A DNA stretch of 64,000 nt from Dipteris shenzhenensis (taxonomy: Eukaryota; Polypodiophyta; Polypodiopsida; Gleicheniales): the NCBI GenBank assembly GCA_047967505.1, contig CM106541.1. One strand, given 5' to 3'. Of the stretch, positions 20,900 through 33,560 are shown one piece after another (the stretch's first letter is position 1; each line of letters begins with the position of its first letter). The position numbers were made by a program, and so were the translations under genes. Below the pieces are notes generated by a model. It was not told the origin of the DNA. It did not search any database and saw nothing but the letters and a program-made list of their open reading frames with translations.

Positions 20900-23800
20900 T
20901 CAATTAAGAGCATTTACATCAACTGTTTCATCTTGAGCCAAGTCTAAGGCACCAAACAAGTCTATCTCCAACTCTGTACCGAGTTGATCTCCTATATCAT
21001 CATCGTACTCTAGCATCGTACGTTCACCTAAAAGTACTTGATCATCTTCTTCAATAAAGTGTGGTGATTCTTGATTTCTTCTTTCTCAATATCGTGATCT
21101 CCATCTTCCTCCCGTGCGATGTCATTATGCGCATCTTCCTCTTGGCTCATATTGTGATCTTCATCTTCTTCGCTAGATTCATCGGGATCAATCGGATTCG
21201 GCATTGGTAGTGGCATCTCCATATCCACATCTCTATCTTCAAAAATTTGCTTACTTCGTGGTGCAACTTGGATCACGTACCACCATCTTGGATCAGAACG
21301 ATCCGGATTAAAAACCACCTATATTGAAGATGGGTGCCAAATGTCGTCAATTATATATATGAAATTATGCTCAAGTACATGTATCAATGGATCTTTAAAA
21401 ATAAAAGCTTTGATTAATTAAATCATTAGTATGCACCTGCTCACAGTGCTCGGGAAGAACAAAAGTATCACTTTCGTTGGTCCAATGTTTGGTGGAATCT
21501 ATTGCAAAGAAACCGCTACTATCTTTTCTCACTGTCGCATGGGGACCATTGTAAATAGTTTTAAACCATTTTACATCAAGAATGAAAATACTAAATCGTT
21601 TGAAATCAACTTCATAGATGTAGCGTATGGTTCCACAATAATCCAACTGTGAGGAGAAAAGATTGGTATCCGAAGCACATGCTCGGCTATCTTGTGTGAA
21701 GTTAGCCATGACTCCACAATCATACGTGACTCTCTTTGATTCGATGCGTTCCACGTGAAAATTTCGTCCATATGACCATAATGCATTGTACTTTTTGTAC
21801 TATAAAAGAGCATCATTATAACAATGAAGATGCATCTATTTTATAGCGTATATTGCCACAAATAATTACTTAATTACGTCAAGAGGTAAAAAACTTACAT
21901 GCACCATACATCCAGATGATACCTCTCGCTCGCGCTTGTTTATTGTCTCTCTATCGCGTTTGGCTTTACGTAGAGCCAGTTGTAGCCAATCAAGTGACAT
22001 GTGAGTGGGGAGAAGAGCCAGATCCCGTGGATATGGTTTTGATCACCTGTACATTACTCTGAATCTCGTCCTTGCATTTATTCTTTCTGCTTTGGCCACT
22101 TCATATCTCTCAATCCACTTCTGCATCTCAAGGCTATTGAGGATACAAAACTTATTTAATTTCTCCATTTGCTCTTCGCTCATCTTTCTTTCAATCCCTT
22201 TTCCTTGGGGAACCTTGCTTACGATGCAATCATCATCCTATGCTAAGCTTACGGCATATCGGGATCCGTGGATGCAAGAAACTCTGTGATATATACTAAT
22301 GACTCTTGCACAAGCCATCCCTCTGCCATGCTTGCTTCTGGTCTTGCTCTTTGTCTTACAAATCCCTTCAAAGTTTTCATAAACCGCTCGAGAAAAAACA
22401 TCCATTGACTATGAACGGTACCTACAATAGCCACCTCATCAACTATGTGCACAAGCAACTGGACTTGAGTTGTCATAATGCTCAAGGGAAAGTGCTTCTC
22501 AAGCAAGCATATGGCTTCAATGGATTCCACCCTAGCCTTCTCGATGCTCGATATGGAGATCTCTTTTTGAGATATCCACCTATTTCACATGTCCATGTAA
22601 GATATTTTCATAATTAGTCTACAGATTAATCAGCTTAAATTGAAGAAAATGCAATCAATGCGATTTGATAGTAAGCATACCTCACAATACCACAGATCTT
22701 GAATATAGCATTTCTAACATCTTCTTGTAAGCACCCTTTTATTGTAATTGGGAGGATGAACTATCAAAGCAACAAAGAAGTCATGTCAACAATATAACAT
22801 AATCATAATTACGATAACGCATCACGATTATCGGTACACTAATTATACTTAGAATACCCATAAGACCTTGTGCCAATCATGGGACTTGAGCCCACTAAGC
22901 TTATTGTCCTTTGAAAATGCTGGACATTTCAAGCAACGCATGTACCCTGTCGGTGTTTGAAAAGAGGCAACGTCTGCCTTGATCGCTGCCTCCTCCCTTG
23001 TAGAGAGGATCCATGTTGCTTTCGGGAGGACAAATTTTCCCGAAGCATGCACTTGGGGCCACAAATGAGACATCCTATTTATAGCATGCAAGTCTTCTCG
23101 CACTCCTCTCGAGTCTTTGGAACCAACCAAGTGTGCCCAAATAGTAGCCCCCACATTCTTGAAGATATGCATGGGATCCAAGAGATGATTGATTTGTAAC
23201 TGACCCCAATAAGGAAGCTCGTGAAAAATCGATAGCCTCTTCATACTAGGAGGAGGTTCCTCTCCATTCGCCCTCCAAGCTTGAATCCAGTCACTTGCCT
23301 TCAAATATGATGGTGCTGGATCAAGCTGACCTCCACGTGCGAGATGGTCGAGCGGAAGGTATCGAGCATGGCCTTCATAAACATTTTTCCTCATATGTTT
23401 GGAGTAGCATGCAAGCGATTTCAAACCTGGTCCACAAATAGGACAAGCATGGTACCCACTTGTAACAAGTCTTGCACGCGTGCATGAATGTGTTAGTATA
23501 AGACATGCATGCGAAAGAGAGTCATAAAAGCATAATCCCTCATTATACATGTAGAGATACAACCACGTACCTGCGCACTCTCCATATCCTGGGTAGTCAT
23601 GCATGGTCCACATCAAGATACCCCTGACCAAAATATCATTGGTATGTCTAGGAGCTCTAGAAATATCAAAGACCTGCACTCCTCTCCATAATATCTGTAA
23701 CTCCTCTATCAAAGGTGCCATGTACACGTCCATATTTTTTGCCTTGTACTTTCCTGGCACAAGTAGTGCAAGCATGAGGTGTCCCTTTTTTATTGTTAGC

Positions 23801-24699
23801 CATGGTGGGATATTGTAATTCACCATGACTATGGGCCATGTTGACCAAGATGTCGAGCGTAAACCACCATTGTTAGCATCTTTTTCGCTTCATCTCTTGA
23901 TGCGGGCATGGTATTTGGTGTAGGCAACATCTTCTGGAGCAACCTATGACAATTCAAACATACATAGTCTTCGAACAATGATGATTCGGTATACACTATC
24001 CAAATGATCATTCTCAAAACAAACATATGATTCTCAAAACAAATAATATCCAAATAATGAGTCAAATTAAAGGAAGAGCTAACCTCATTAAGGCCGAGAC
24101 ACTTGTATCCGACCACCCATACTTTACTTGTAGATTCAAGATTGAGAGACAAGCACGTAGTTTAGACATCCTAGCACCCTCGTGCAATTGTGTTGATTGC
24201 AACTCTCGCATTTTGACGTCAGACTCTAACATCACGTGTACATGGGATGTAGTGCCCCTAAAAATAGAATCCATCATTTCGACCATACCCTCGTCATGAT
24301 CCGGGAGAACATAGTCTTGCTCAAAGTGTGAAGGTATATGTGTACCCTCGTCAGCCTCCTCATCCTGTTTTAGGATTTCGTGTAAATATAAGATCTTGTA
24401 TTTTCTGGTATCCAATAAGATTGTGAACTTAAATAGCTTTGACTTACCGATAGTCCATCAACACATGCAACACGAACGATGGGTATTGGTTCCGATAGTC
24501 CATCAACACATGCAACACCAACGATGGGTATTGGTTCGGGCTCCTCCCCATACATCCACAAGTGGCGCATGATAATACGACGTTGATGTCATACTTCTCG
24601 CTTACAATGAGTGCAATGATAGTATAACCTCTCCGTCAGCCACTTTGTGCTCCTGGGCGTTGGTGCATCATCAGACGAGCTTCCACTCGTCCCTTCCAT
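20900..24699 (-). pseudogene. TNP2-type CACTA transposase, nearly full (element E2)
   Basis: This is an inverted copy of the E1 gene, starting MEGTSGSSSDD at 24699 and ending at a stop at 20900-20902. Present: HCTHCKREV; SILNLQVKYGWSDTSVSALM; NYNIPPWLTIKKGHLML; WTMHDYPGYGECAG; YHACPICGPGLKSLA; HLLDPMHIFKNVGATIWAHL; PTGYMRCLKCPAF; SGLKSHDWHKV; HIVDEVAIVGTVHSQWMFFL (DUF4218); a linker with WLVQESLVYITEF; DUF4216 (DYCGTIRYIYEVDFKRF, FILDVKWFK); and an acidic tail. A deletion of about 370 bp near 23860 removes the segment holding IHACRNDC and MDGVNPFG that E1 retains. A frameshift lies near 21060 and a stop in the Cys/His module near 24600. It is non-functional as it stands. Confidence 0.9.
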
Positions 24700-24789
24700 C
24701 TACACTTATAAAATCACAACATAATTTGCAAGAAAATATATTAACAGTTATAAAATGCCATCTATGAGCTTCCCTTTAACTTAGAACAA

Positions 24790-24860
24790 AAAGTGTCTTA
24801 AAGCGTCGCTATATAGCAACGTTTTGCTCTGTTCCGTTGCTATATAGCGACGCTGTGGGT
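24790..24860. repeat. Palindromic CGTCGCTATATAGCGACG copies upstream of E2 TNP2
   Basis: Two copies (near 24803 and 24833) occupy the place where E1 has about six. Copy number upstream of the transposase gene has therefore changed between the two elements. Confidence 0.8.
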
Positions 24861-24869
24861 TAAAACCGA

Positions 24870-25446
24870 AACCCGATGCTACGTGCGGCACTTTCTTTAG
24901 CACTCTCTAATCTTTCAAGTAAGCAAGGAAATCTCTCCTCCCACCTATTTCCGATGACCTCCCACCTAGTTCCGATAACCTCCCACTCTATTCTCCACTC
25001 CTCACCCTTCTCCTAGCTCATGTGCTCCCTCTCCACCCTTCTCCCTCTTTGGTTTCTTGAAAGGAAGTTTTTCAAGAGGTGAGTCTGTTTCAACAATGTA
25101 GGTTATTTGTTTGTTAGCTTTAGTTTTGTGAGTGCTTCTCCTTGTATTGCTAAATCTGTAAACTAGTTTTCATGCTTGTTTTCAAAGGATTGAAATACAA
25201 AACGAGATTTCAAGAAAGAAAGAAGACTCACCTCTTCTTTCTTCCTTCTCTTTCTCCTTGTCTCCTCAATCTCCTCCTTTCAAGAAGTTACTTTTGTAAT
25301 CTCCTCCTTCCTCTAACATCTTATTTGAAAAATGGTATGTTTCCTGTCTTTTGTAGGGCCAGTCCACAACACCAAGCGGGACGTACTATTTCAGGTAAGT
25401 GCTTCCTCTTTTTTCCATTAGTTATTTTTGTTATTTGCATTGGCTT
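24870..25446 (+). promoter_or_regulatory. Divergent leader region of element E2
   Basis: This is the inverted counterpart of 13665-14269. On the + strand it shows donor-like CAAGAG/GTGAGT near 25079, an acceptor CTTTTGTAG before 25357, and a candidate 38 bp exon to TTTCAG/GTAAGTG near 25394. A final TTGGCTTGCAG acceptor-like site precedes the satellite. The signals point away from the TNP2 gene, towards the position of the lost Transposase_24-like gene. No long ORF is present. Confidence 0.5.
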
Positions 25447-27815
25447 GCAGCTAGCGCCTTAAGCGCTAGTTGTAGTGATGGGCGTAGGAATCCTCTCTTC
25501 CCCTCTCTTTCCTCTTCTTTCCCTCTTCTCTCCTCTTCTTTCCCTCCTTTCCTTCTTCTTTCCTTCAATCTTTTGATCTCTTTCCTCCTTTTTTCCCCTC
25601 TTTCCTTTCCCTCTTCTTCTCTCTTTCTTTCCCTCTTCTTCTCTCTTTTTATCTTTTTCCCCCTTTCCTTTCCCTCTTCTTCTCTCTTTCCCTCTTCTTC
25701 TCTCTTTCTTTCCCTCTTTTTCCCTCTTTTCTTTCCCTCTTCTTCTCTCTTTCCCCCTTCTCTTATGCTCATGCATAAGCATAAGCATAAGAGAAGTAGA
25801 CATATGCTCATGCATAAGCATGAGCATGTCTCTTTTTCCCTCTTTCCTTTCCCTCTTCTTCTCTCTTTCTTTCCCTCTTTCTCATTTTTCAATCTCTCTT
25901 TCCTTTCCCTCTTCTTCTCTCTTTTCCTCTTTTTCCCTCTTTCCTTTCCCTCTTCTTCTCTCTTTCCCTCTTTCCTTTCCCTCTTCTTCTCTCTTTCTTT
26001 CCCTCTTTTTCCCTCTTTCCTTTACCTCTTCTTCTCTCTTTCCCCCTTCTCTTATGCTCATGCATAAGCATAAGCATGAGCATATGCTCATGCTTATGCT
26101 TATGCATGAGCATAAGAGAAGTAGACATATGCTCATGCATAAGCATGAGCATATGTCTCTTTTTCCCTCTTTCCTTTCCCTCTTCTTCTCTCTTTCTTTC
26201 CCTCTTTCTCATTTTTCAATCTCTCTTTCCTTTCCCTCTTCTTCTCTCTTTTCCTCTTTTTCCCTCTTTCCTTTCCCTCTTCTTCTCTCTTTCCCTCTTT
26301 CCTTTCCCTCTTCTTCTCTCTTTCTTTCCCTCTTTTTCCCTCTTTCCTTTACATCTTCTTCTCTCTTTCCCCCTTCTCTTACGCTCATGCATAAGCATAT
26401 GCTCATGCTTATGCTTATGCATGAGCGTAACAGAAGTAGACATATTCTCATGCATAAGCATGAGCATATGTCTCTTTTTCCCTCTTTACTTTCCCTCTTT
26501 CCTTCTTCTTCTCTCCTTCTTTCCCTCTTTTTCCCTCTTTCCTTTCCCTCTTCTTCTCTCTTTCCCCCTTCTCTTATGCTCATGCATAAGCATAAGCATG
26601 ATCATATGCTCATGCTTATGCTTATGCATGAGCATAAGAGAAGTAGACATATGCTCATGCATAAGCATGAGAATATATCTCTTTTTCCCTGTTTCCTTTC
26701 CCCCTTCTCTTATGCTCATGCTTAAGCATAAACATGAGCATATGCTCAATCTTATGCTTATGCATGAGCATAAGAGAAGTAGACATATGCTCATGCATAA
26801 GCATGAGCATTTGTCTCTTTTTCCCTCTTTCCTTTCCCTCTTCTTCTCTCTTTCCCCCTTCTCTTATGCTCATGCATAAGCATGAGCATATGCTCATGCT
26901 TATGCTTATGCATGAGCATAAGAGAAGTAGACATATGCTCATGCATAAGCATGAGCATATGTCTCTTTTTCCCTCTTTACTTTCTTTCTTTCCCTCTTCT
27001 TCTCTCTTTCCCCCTTCTCTTATGCTCATGCATAAGCATAAGCATGAGCATAAGAGAAGTAGACATATGCTCATGCATAAGCATGAGCATATGTCTCTTT
27101 TTCCCTCTTTCCTTTCCCTCTTCTTCTCTCTTCCTTTGCCTCTTTCTCATTTTTCAATCTCTCTTTCCTTTCCCTCTTCTTGTCTCTTTTCCTCTTTTTC
27201 CCTCTTTCCTTTCCCTCTTCTTCTCTCTTTCCCTCTTTCCTTTCCCTCTTCTTCTCTCTTTCTTTCCCTCTTTTTCCCTCTTTCCTTTCCCTCTTCTTCT
27301 CTCTTTCCCCCTTCTCTTATGCTCATGCATAAGCACAAGCATGAGAAGGGGGAAAGAGAGAAGAAGAGGGAAAGGAAAGAGGGAAAAAGAGGGAAAGAAA
27401 GAGGGAAAAAGAGGGAAAAAGCATGAGCATATGTCTCTTTTTCCCTCTTTACTTGCCCTCTGTCCCTCTTCTTCTCTCTTTCTTTTCCTCTTTTTCCCTC
27501 TTTTCTTTCCCGCTTCTTCTCTCTTTCCCCCTTCTCTTATGCTCATGCATAAGCATAAGCATGAGCATATGCTCATGCTTATGCTTATGCATGAGCATAA
27601 GAGAAGTAGACATATGCTCATGCTTATCATATGTCTCTTTTTCCCTCTTTCCTTTCCCTCTTCTTCTCTCTTCCTTTCCCTCTTTCTCATTTTTGAATCT
27701 CTCTTTCCTTTCCCTCTTCTTCTCTTTTCCTCTTTTTCCCTCTTTCCTTCCCCTCTTCTTCTCTCTTTCCCTCTTTCCTTTCCCTCTTCTTCTCTCTTTC
27801 TTTCCCTCTTTTTCA
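25447..27815 (+). repeat. Satellite block of element E2
   Basis: It starts with the junction hairpin (stem CTAGCGC / GCGCTAG) and then alternates polypyrimidine tracts with ATGCTCATGC palindromic blocks for 2.4 kb. Blocks of roughly 300-400 bp recur (for example 25,850-26,160 and 26,165-26,480), so higher-order repeats exist. It ends abruptly at about 27815, where element T begins. Several overlapping open frames up to 322 codons cross it on both strands and are composition artefacts. Confidence 0.93.
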
Positions 27816-27829
27816 CAACAACACAAAAC

Positions 27830-28150
27830 AACTATAGACGCGCTTGGTAGACGCGCAGAATAGCGGACGCGTCTATAGGTGTTACTTGAGTAGAGGAATT
27901 ACGAGCACGTCTAACAACTCATCTATTTGCGTGTGTATTAACATGTCTATTTGCGTGTTTAAACTGAGAAAATACGGGCCCATCTAACATTGCGTTTATC
28001 AGCACGTCTATTTGCGCATGTATTAACACGTCTATTTGCACGTCTAAACTGAGAAAATACTGGCCCGTCTAACATGGCGTTTATCAGCACATCTATTTGC
28101 GCGTGTATTAGCACGTTTACACTGGGAATTAGACGCGTATTTAGACGTGT
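27830..28150. repeat. Element T terminal palindromic repeats, left
   Basis: About ten copies of GACGCGTCTATAG-type words, with GCGTCTATTTG and ACACGTCTAT variants, lie here. They include a tandem duplication of about 110 bp (27,950-28,060 against 28,040-28,130) starting AACTGAGAAAATAC. Confidence 0.88.
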
Positions 28151-28350
28151 ATATAGATGCAAACCAGAGAATACAGAAAGTGAGATTTTGGTGTACGTCA
28201 TTGCTTTCCAAACATTGCCCATGATTACCAAAGCACATAATTTTAACAAAAACATCAATCCTTTTTTGCAAGCCCACATATACAAGAATTAAGTGAGGTG
28301 AGGAGAATGAGACAATATGTAAAATAGTTTTGCCAATATCAATGATGGGG
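28151..28350. other. Element T 3' flank of transposase gene
   Basis: AT-rich sequence without a gene. It is probably the 3' untranslated region of the T transposase. Confidence 0.5.
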
Positions 28351-31300
28351 CTACGGTTCAATCTCATCCTCAATGAGATCAACCCTTGCCAAACTATCTA
28401 CTTCAAAATCCAAACAAGTGTTTAGATCTACAAATACATTCAACCCACTACTACTTGTGCTACTCATGTGCTCATCGAAATCAGCATCACCAATGGTAGG
28501 CTCGTCCTCATGGGTAATGGCCTCAATATCTGTATCTCCTATCTCATGATCATCCTCCTCTCTCGTATCATGGTCATCATCACGTCCATGGCCATGATCA
28601 TCCTCCATACGCTCCATATTAGTAAATGTACTATACATCACTTTGGAACATGGCATAATAGGTATGACATGCCACCATCTATTATTATCCACCATTGGTT
28701 GATAGACAACCTAATTCAAACACAAATACAATCATGTTATTTTTCTTGCATCAAATATTTAAAAGAGAGTATTTTTATATGTGTGCAGAGTACCTGTTCA
28801 CATTGTTGCGGTAGTACTAGTGTGTCCTTCCTACTTTGCCAAAACTTTGTGGAGTCAATAGTTACAAAGCCACTTGCATGGCATTTGATTGTTGCATTAG
28901 GGCCTCTTTCCACCACGTCCTTAAACCACTTTACATCCAAAACATACACAAAGAAGCGTCGAAAGTCAAGCTTAATAATATCTTGGATTATGCCACAATA
29001 ATCATCCATGGCTCCATTGGCTCCCTCAAATCTAGCAATGATGCCGCAATCTTGTGTGTTTCTCTTATCATCAATCCGTTGTGTTCGAAAATGCTTGCCC
29101 TCACACCATATAGCATTGAACATAGTGCACTACACCAAGACAAAATCAATTAAATAAGCAATCTAAATTATTGAAAGCTCCTAACTTATGCATAACATTC
29201 TATATACCGACCTTGCTCATGCATCCCCTAGCATACTCCCATTCTTCCATTGTAATATGCATCCCCTCGTCTTTCTCTGCTTTCTTCATTTCATCAAGTA
29301 GCCAATCCACATGAATATCCTTTGGAAGTGCTCTTAGATACTGAGGGTATGGCACACGAGATCCGTGGTGTGTACGAAAGAGGGGCCTTTCTTCTTGTGT
29401 TCTTGCCTTTGCATCCTCGTATCTTGTCACCCATCTTTTCATCACATCACTATTAAGCACGCAATAGAGGTTGATACTATTATGCAACTCCGTGTCTATT
29501 ACTTTGTTGCGTCCTTTCCCTCGAGGCACAATAGAGGTCATCCTTAGGTTTTCATCATCTCTCCATAGTCGTGGGAGAGAGCTATCCACATCAACAAGAA
29601 AATCAGAAATATATACAAGTGACTCTTGTACCAACCAACCCTCCGCCATGCTACCTTCGGGTCTTGCATTTTATCTCACGAAGCCCTTCAAGGTCTTCAT
29701 GAAGCGCTCAAGGAAGAACAACCATCGTGCATGTATAGTACGGCATATAGCAATCTCATCCACCAAATGCACTATAAAATGTAGTTGGCTTGTGAGAATA
29801 GAACGTGGAAATGTCTCCTCCACTAAACAAACCACCTCCACTGACATAACTCAAGCATTCTTAAGCGTGGTGGGATCTATTTCCTTTGAGCTCACATACC
29901 TAGAAATGAAAAAGTACAGCATATTAGCAATATGCATTCAAACTTGCATGGAGCATTGATACGCATCATATTTTGTATCATATAAAGTACCTCACAAGCT
30001 CGCCCATCTTGTAAATACAATCTTTCACGTCCTTCGATGCACTACGTGAAATGCTAGTAGGTAGTATGAACTGAACCCACGAGAAGGTGGTTGATTAGTT
30101 GCTTATAATTATTCACTCACAAATTTAAAAGGAAAAAGATATTATGCACATAAAATACTTACCTAGACATTTTGTGCCAATCATGAGATTTCAAGCCATA
30201 TAATTGCTCTACACCTCTTTTATTGTTCTTTGTAGAGGCTCCCTTCAAACACCTCATGCATCCAGTGGGAGTACAAATTGTAGTAATAGCGCGCTTCACC
30301 GTCACCATCTCTAGCTTTGATAACATCCACGGTGCACGAGGTAAAAAAACATGCCCATTTGGTCTCTCTTGTGGCCAAGCTTCACGCATCCTCCCTGTGG
30401 TACGTAGATCCTCCCTTATGCCTGCAGAATCTCGTGTCCCATTCAAATGCTCCCAAATGGTCGATGCCACAAACTTGAAGATATGCATGGGATCAAGTAG
30501 GTGATTGATCTTGAGGTGGGACCAATATGGTAAATGATAAAAGATGGAGTATCTAAGCAAAAGTTGGTGTTAGCGAGCAATCTTTATTTCCAGCCAATAT
30601 AGCACACAATAGTTACAAACTCTTACCGACTCATGCCAAGTGGTGGAGGAGTCGTGGAACCATCCCAAATTCTCATCCAATCTCCCACAGTGAGTGATTG
30701 TGGGAGGACTTCATTCCAAGGGGCAACATATCTAGGATGATCAGGTTGGAGAAATCGATGGTGATTCTCATAGATGACCTTATTCAATGCGTCTGCCTGT
30801 GAGGCAACTAGTGAAGGACCACAAATAGGACATGCATGGTAACTCGATGTAGTGAGACCTGAACAATAGACGTAATTAAGAGTTGAAGGTGGATTTAGGG
30901 TGCCACATCCTTTGCCTATTCATAATTAGAAGTGCAATGCTTACCTGAACACTCACCATAGCCTAGGAAGTCATGCATCGTCCACATCAAGACTGCTTTG
31001 CAGTTGAAGTCTCGTGACGAGGGAGGCCTACTCACATCATGCACCTCGATACCTCTCCAAAGTATCTCTAGCTCGTCAATCAAAGGATCCATTTAAACAT
31101 CAGGGTTTTTGACTTTATGCTTCCCTAAAATTATAAGGGATAGCATAACATGTCCTTTTTGAATAGCCATAGAGGGTGGAAGATTATAATTCATTAATAT
31201 CATTGGCCATACACTGTAAGACGTGCTTTTGAGACCAAGTGGGTTCACACCGTCCATACCCAATCCAAGTCTCAAGCTCCTAGGTTCTTCCTTGAAGCTT

Positions 31301-32403
31301 GGCCATGGGTCTTCAATATGCTTCCACGCAGGAGAGTCCGCGGGAGTTCTCCACTTGCCATCGGTTGATCGATGGAAGGAATGCCATGACATGAGCTCTG
31401 CAATAGATTTGCACTTGAACATATGTTGGATGCGAGGGATTATGGGAAAATGTCGCAGAACCTTACGAGGCACGTCCAAAGTTTTGAGATCTGCTCTATA
31501 TCTTGCCTCTCCACAAGTAGGACACTCTCTTGCATCCTTATGTAGTCCACAAAACAAAACGCAATCGTTGACACATGCATGGATGTGCTTGTAATCTAAT
31601 CCTCCAAGAGAGGTCACATGTTGCCTTGCCATATCTCTTGAGGTCAGTAATTTATTCTCCCTTGGAAGCATTTTACACAATAGCCTGCACGTGAAGACCA
31701 TAATTGAGGAAAAGAATTCGAGTAATTGACCCACTAGCATAATTCACCATGTTTGCAAAATAGACCTTGAAGCTTACTTGAGTAATGCATTCAAACTTGC
31801 ATTGCTCCATGCATAGATGGTTTGCAAGTTTAGTAAGTCAAAGGAGGCATGTAGAATAGAGAATGTGCACCCCTCAAACAGTGGAGTCGATGCTGTAGTA
31901 AAAAGATCATCCTGCTCCATGCTATCATTCCTCCCTTGATGGACATATAAATCTTGCACCATATCATCAAACAACTCTTCCTCCACGGCTTCATGAGGTA
32001 ATGGTGGAGGGCTACTATCACCATCACTCCATGCATCCGTAACGGTCCCTCCTGAAGATGCCACCTCATATCGCCGACACTTCGCCTCCTCACAGCGAGC
32101 ATAGGGCAACATATGCAGGTCTGGCACTGCATCTTGTATCAAATTAAAATGGGATCATAACTCAAATATAGGAGCACCCATACGTATCTCAATCAACCTT
32201 AACTTACAAACCCTTACCATGTTTACGGTCGCATCTCATTCTCCATACTTTGAGATGTGATTGAGTGTAATCCTGCATGCACGATACATGTTTCCTCGAC
32301 ATCAATCACACATACATTTGATTTTTTACTCCAACCACATTTCACGATGGTGGATACGGAGGGATTCATCCTCACTGGAGCTACTTGTTGAAGATGAAGA
32401 CAT
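28351..32403 (-). pseudogene. TNP2-type CACTA transposase (element T)
   Basis: The gene starts MSSSSTSSSSEDES at 32403 and ends at 28351. Exons in order: a degraded Cys/His module; an acidic segment with LLNLQTIYAWSNASLNALLK; MLPRENKLLTSRDMARQ, HACVNDCVLF and CPTCGEARYRADL; LGMDGVNPLG and WPMILMNYNLPPSM; FNCKAVLMWTMHDFLGYGEC; YHACPICGPSL; HLLDPMHIFKFVASTIWEHL; CTPTGCMRCLKG; GLKSHDWHKM; HLVDEIAICRTIHARWLFFL (DUF4218); WLVQESLVYISDFL; DUF4216 (DYCGIIQDIIKLDFRRF, VYVLDVKWFK); and an acidic His/Asp tail. Stops occur at about 31093 (TAA), 29850 (TGA) and 29673 (TAA). Exon order is the same as in E2 with no large deletion, so it is the most complete transposase here, though still broken. Confidence 0.9.
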
Positions 32404-32454
32404 CCTACAAACAAACAACCCAAAAAAATTTGCTCTTCTTCAGATATTAATTTT

Positions 32455-33145
32455 AAACTCTATGGTGCATCTAAAGGCGCGTCTAAAAGCGCATCTGTTT
32501 GTTCTGTGGTGCGCGTCTAAAATCACGTCTATTTGTTCTATGGTGCGCATCTAAAAGCGCATCTAAAACCGTGTCTACCCTGTGTATTTAGACGCGCCTA
32601 TAGACGTGGCTTTTAAACCTTCTTTTAGCGTGCTCGCTTCACTTTTCTTCACATTACTTATACTTCGGGTGGCTTGCTTGCTTCGTTATTAGCAGATCCA
32701 CAGTTTTGATGCTTAAGAGGAAGGCACCCACACTTACTTCCAAGCTTAAAGGAGAGGAGGGCGAACAAGGAGGAGAAGAAACTTTGAAAAAGGAGAAGAA
32801 CCTTCCATACCTCTATCCAAGGTAAGTCTTTTTGCAGTTGATCTTTTTTGGAAGTTTGCTCTCTTTGGATTTGTACTTTCTCGTATCCAAAAAAAAATGC
32901 ATGATTTGGGTATCAGTGTTACGTTGGTGTGTCGGGCGCATGTCCTTTTCTACTTTTTAGAAAAGTCCGTCTGTCGGAGTGCGTCTATAGGCACATCTCA
33001 GAGCGTGCCTAAAACTGCGTCTATAGGTGCATCTAGACGTGCGTCTAGCCTGTTTGCAGACACAGATAGCCGCATCTATAGACGCACTGTTATACGCAAA
33101 AATAGACGCGCTAATCAGACGCGTCTATAGACGCACTCCGATAGT
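32455..33145. repeat. Element T terminal palindromic repeats, right
   Basis: GCGTCTAAAAGC/GCGCATCT words (32,460-32,620) and dense GCGTCTATAG words (32,965-33,140) flank a 340 bp spacer of leader-like sequence. The spacer contains a donor-like AAGGTAAGTC near 32,820. Confidence 0.85.
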
Positions 33146-33312
33146 AATTCTCTCTTCCCTTCCCCTTTCTTCTCAGCTCATCAGTAATAGCTTTTTTTTC
33201 TTTTTTCCAGTTCATCATGTGGCCAGGAAGCACTTTGAGCTCACCTGATCCCTGGGATTCTATTTTTAGGGACTTATATAACCTTTTAGGGCACCCTCCT
33301 AGTCCTGCGGAG

Positions 33313-33560
33313 TTATATGGGTAGCACGGCCGCTCGATCCACATATCGACGCGCCATCTCACCTTCTGACTGCTTCAAATTTGCCACCTGCAGGTACACA
33401 TTCTCCGGCTCCTCTTCTTTGCCGAAATACTCAATCATTGCTGCTGTCAACCTTGGCCAGCTTTGGCGAACATCTTCGGTTTGCTTCTCATACCACACTT
33501 GAGCCAAACCTTCTAGAAATGTGGGAAGAACCAATAGCCATCTGTCGCAAGTGTCACTCA
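33313..33560 (-). pseudogene. Retrotransposon gag fragment
   Basis: The segment LPTFLEGLAQVWYEKQTEDV, then SWPRLTAAMIEYF, LQVANLKQSEGEMARRYVDR, matches the Retrotrans_gag fold of Ty3 elements (the L..G.A..WY pattern and closing Q...E...Y..R). Only about 80 codons are recognisable. No zinc knuckle, protease or LTR pair was found around it. Confidence 0.75.

Larger units (their letters stand above)
27816..33145 (-). mobile_element. CACTA-like element T
   Basis: A TNP2 gene is bracketed by arrays of palindromic GACGCGTCTATAGACGCG and GCGTCTATTTG variants at both ends. The left edge follows the E2 satellite directly, at CACAACAACACAAAACAAC. The right edge lies near 33145, before a short pyrimidine-rich stretch. 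No matching terminal inverted repeat or target duplication was found, so the exact ends are uncertain. It differs from E in protein sequence and in repeat motif. Confidence 0.7.
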
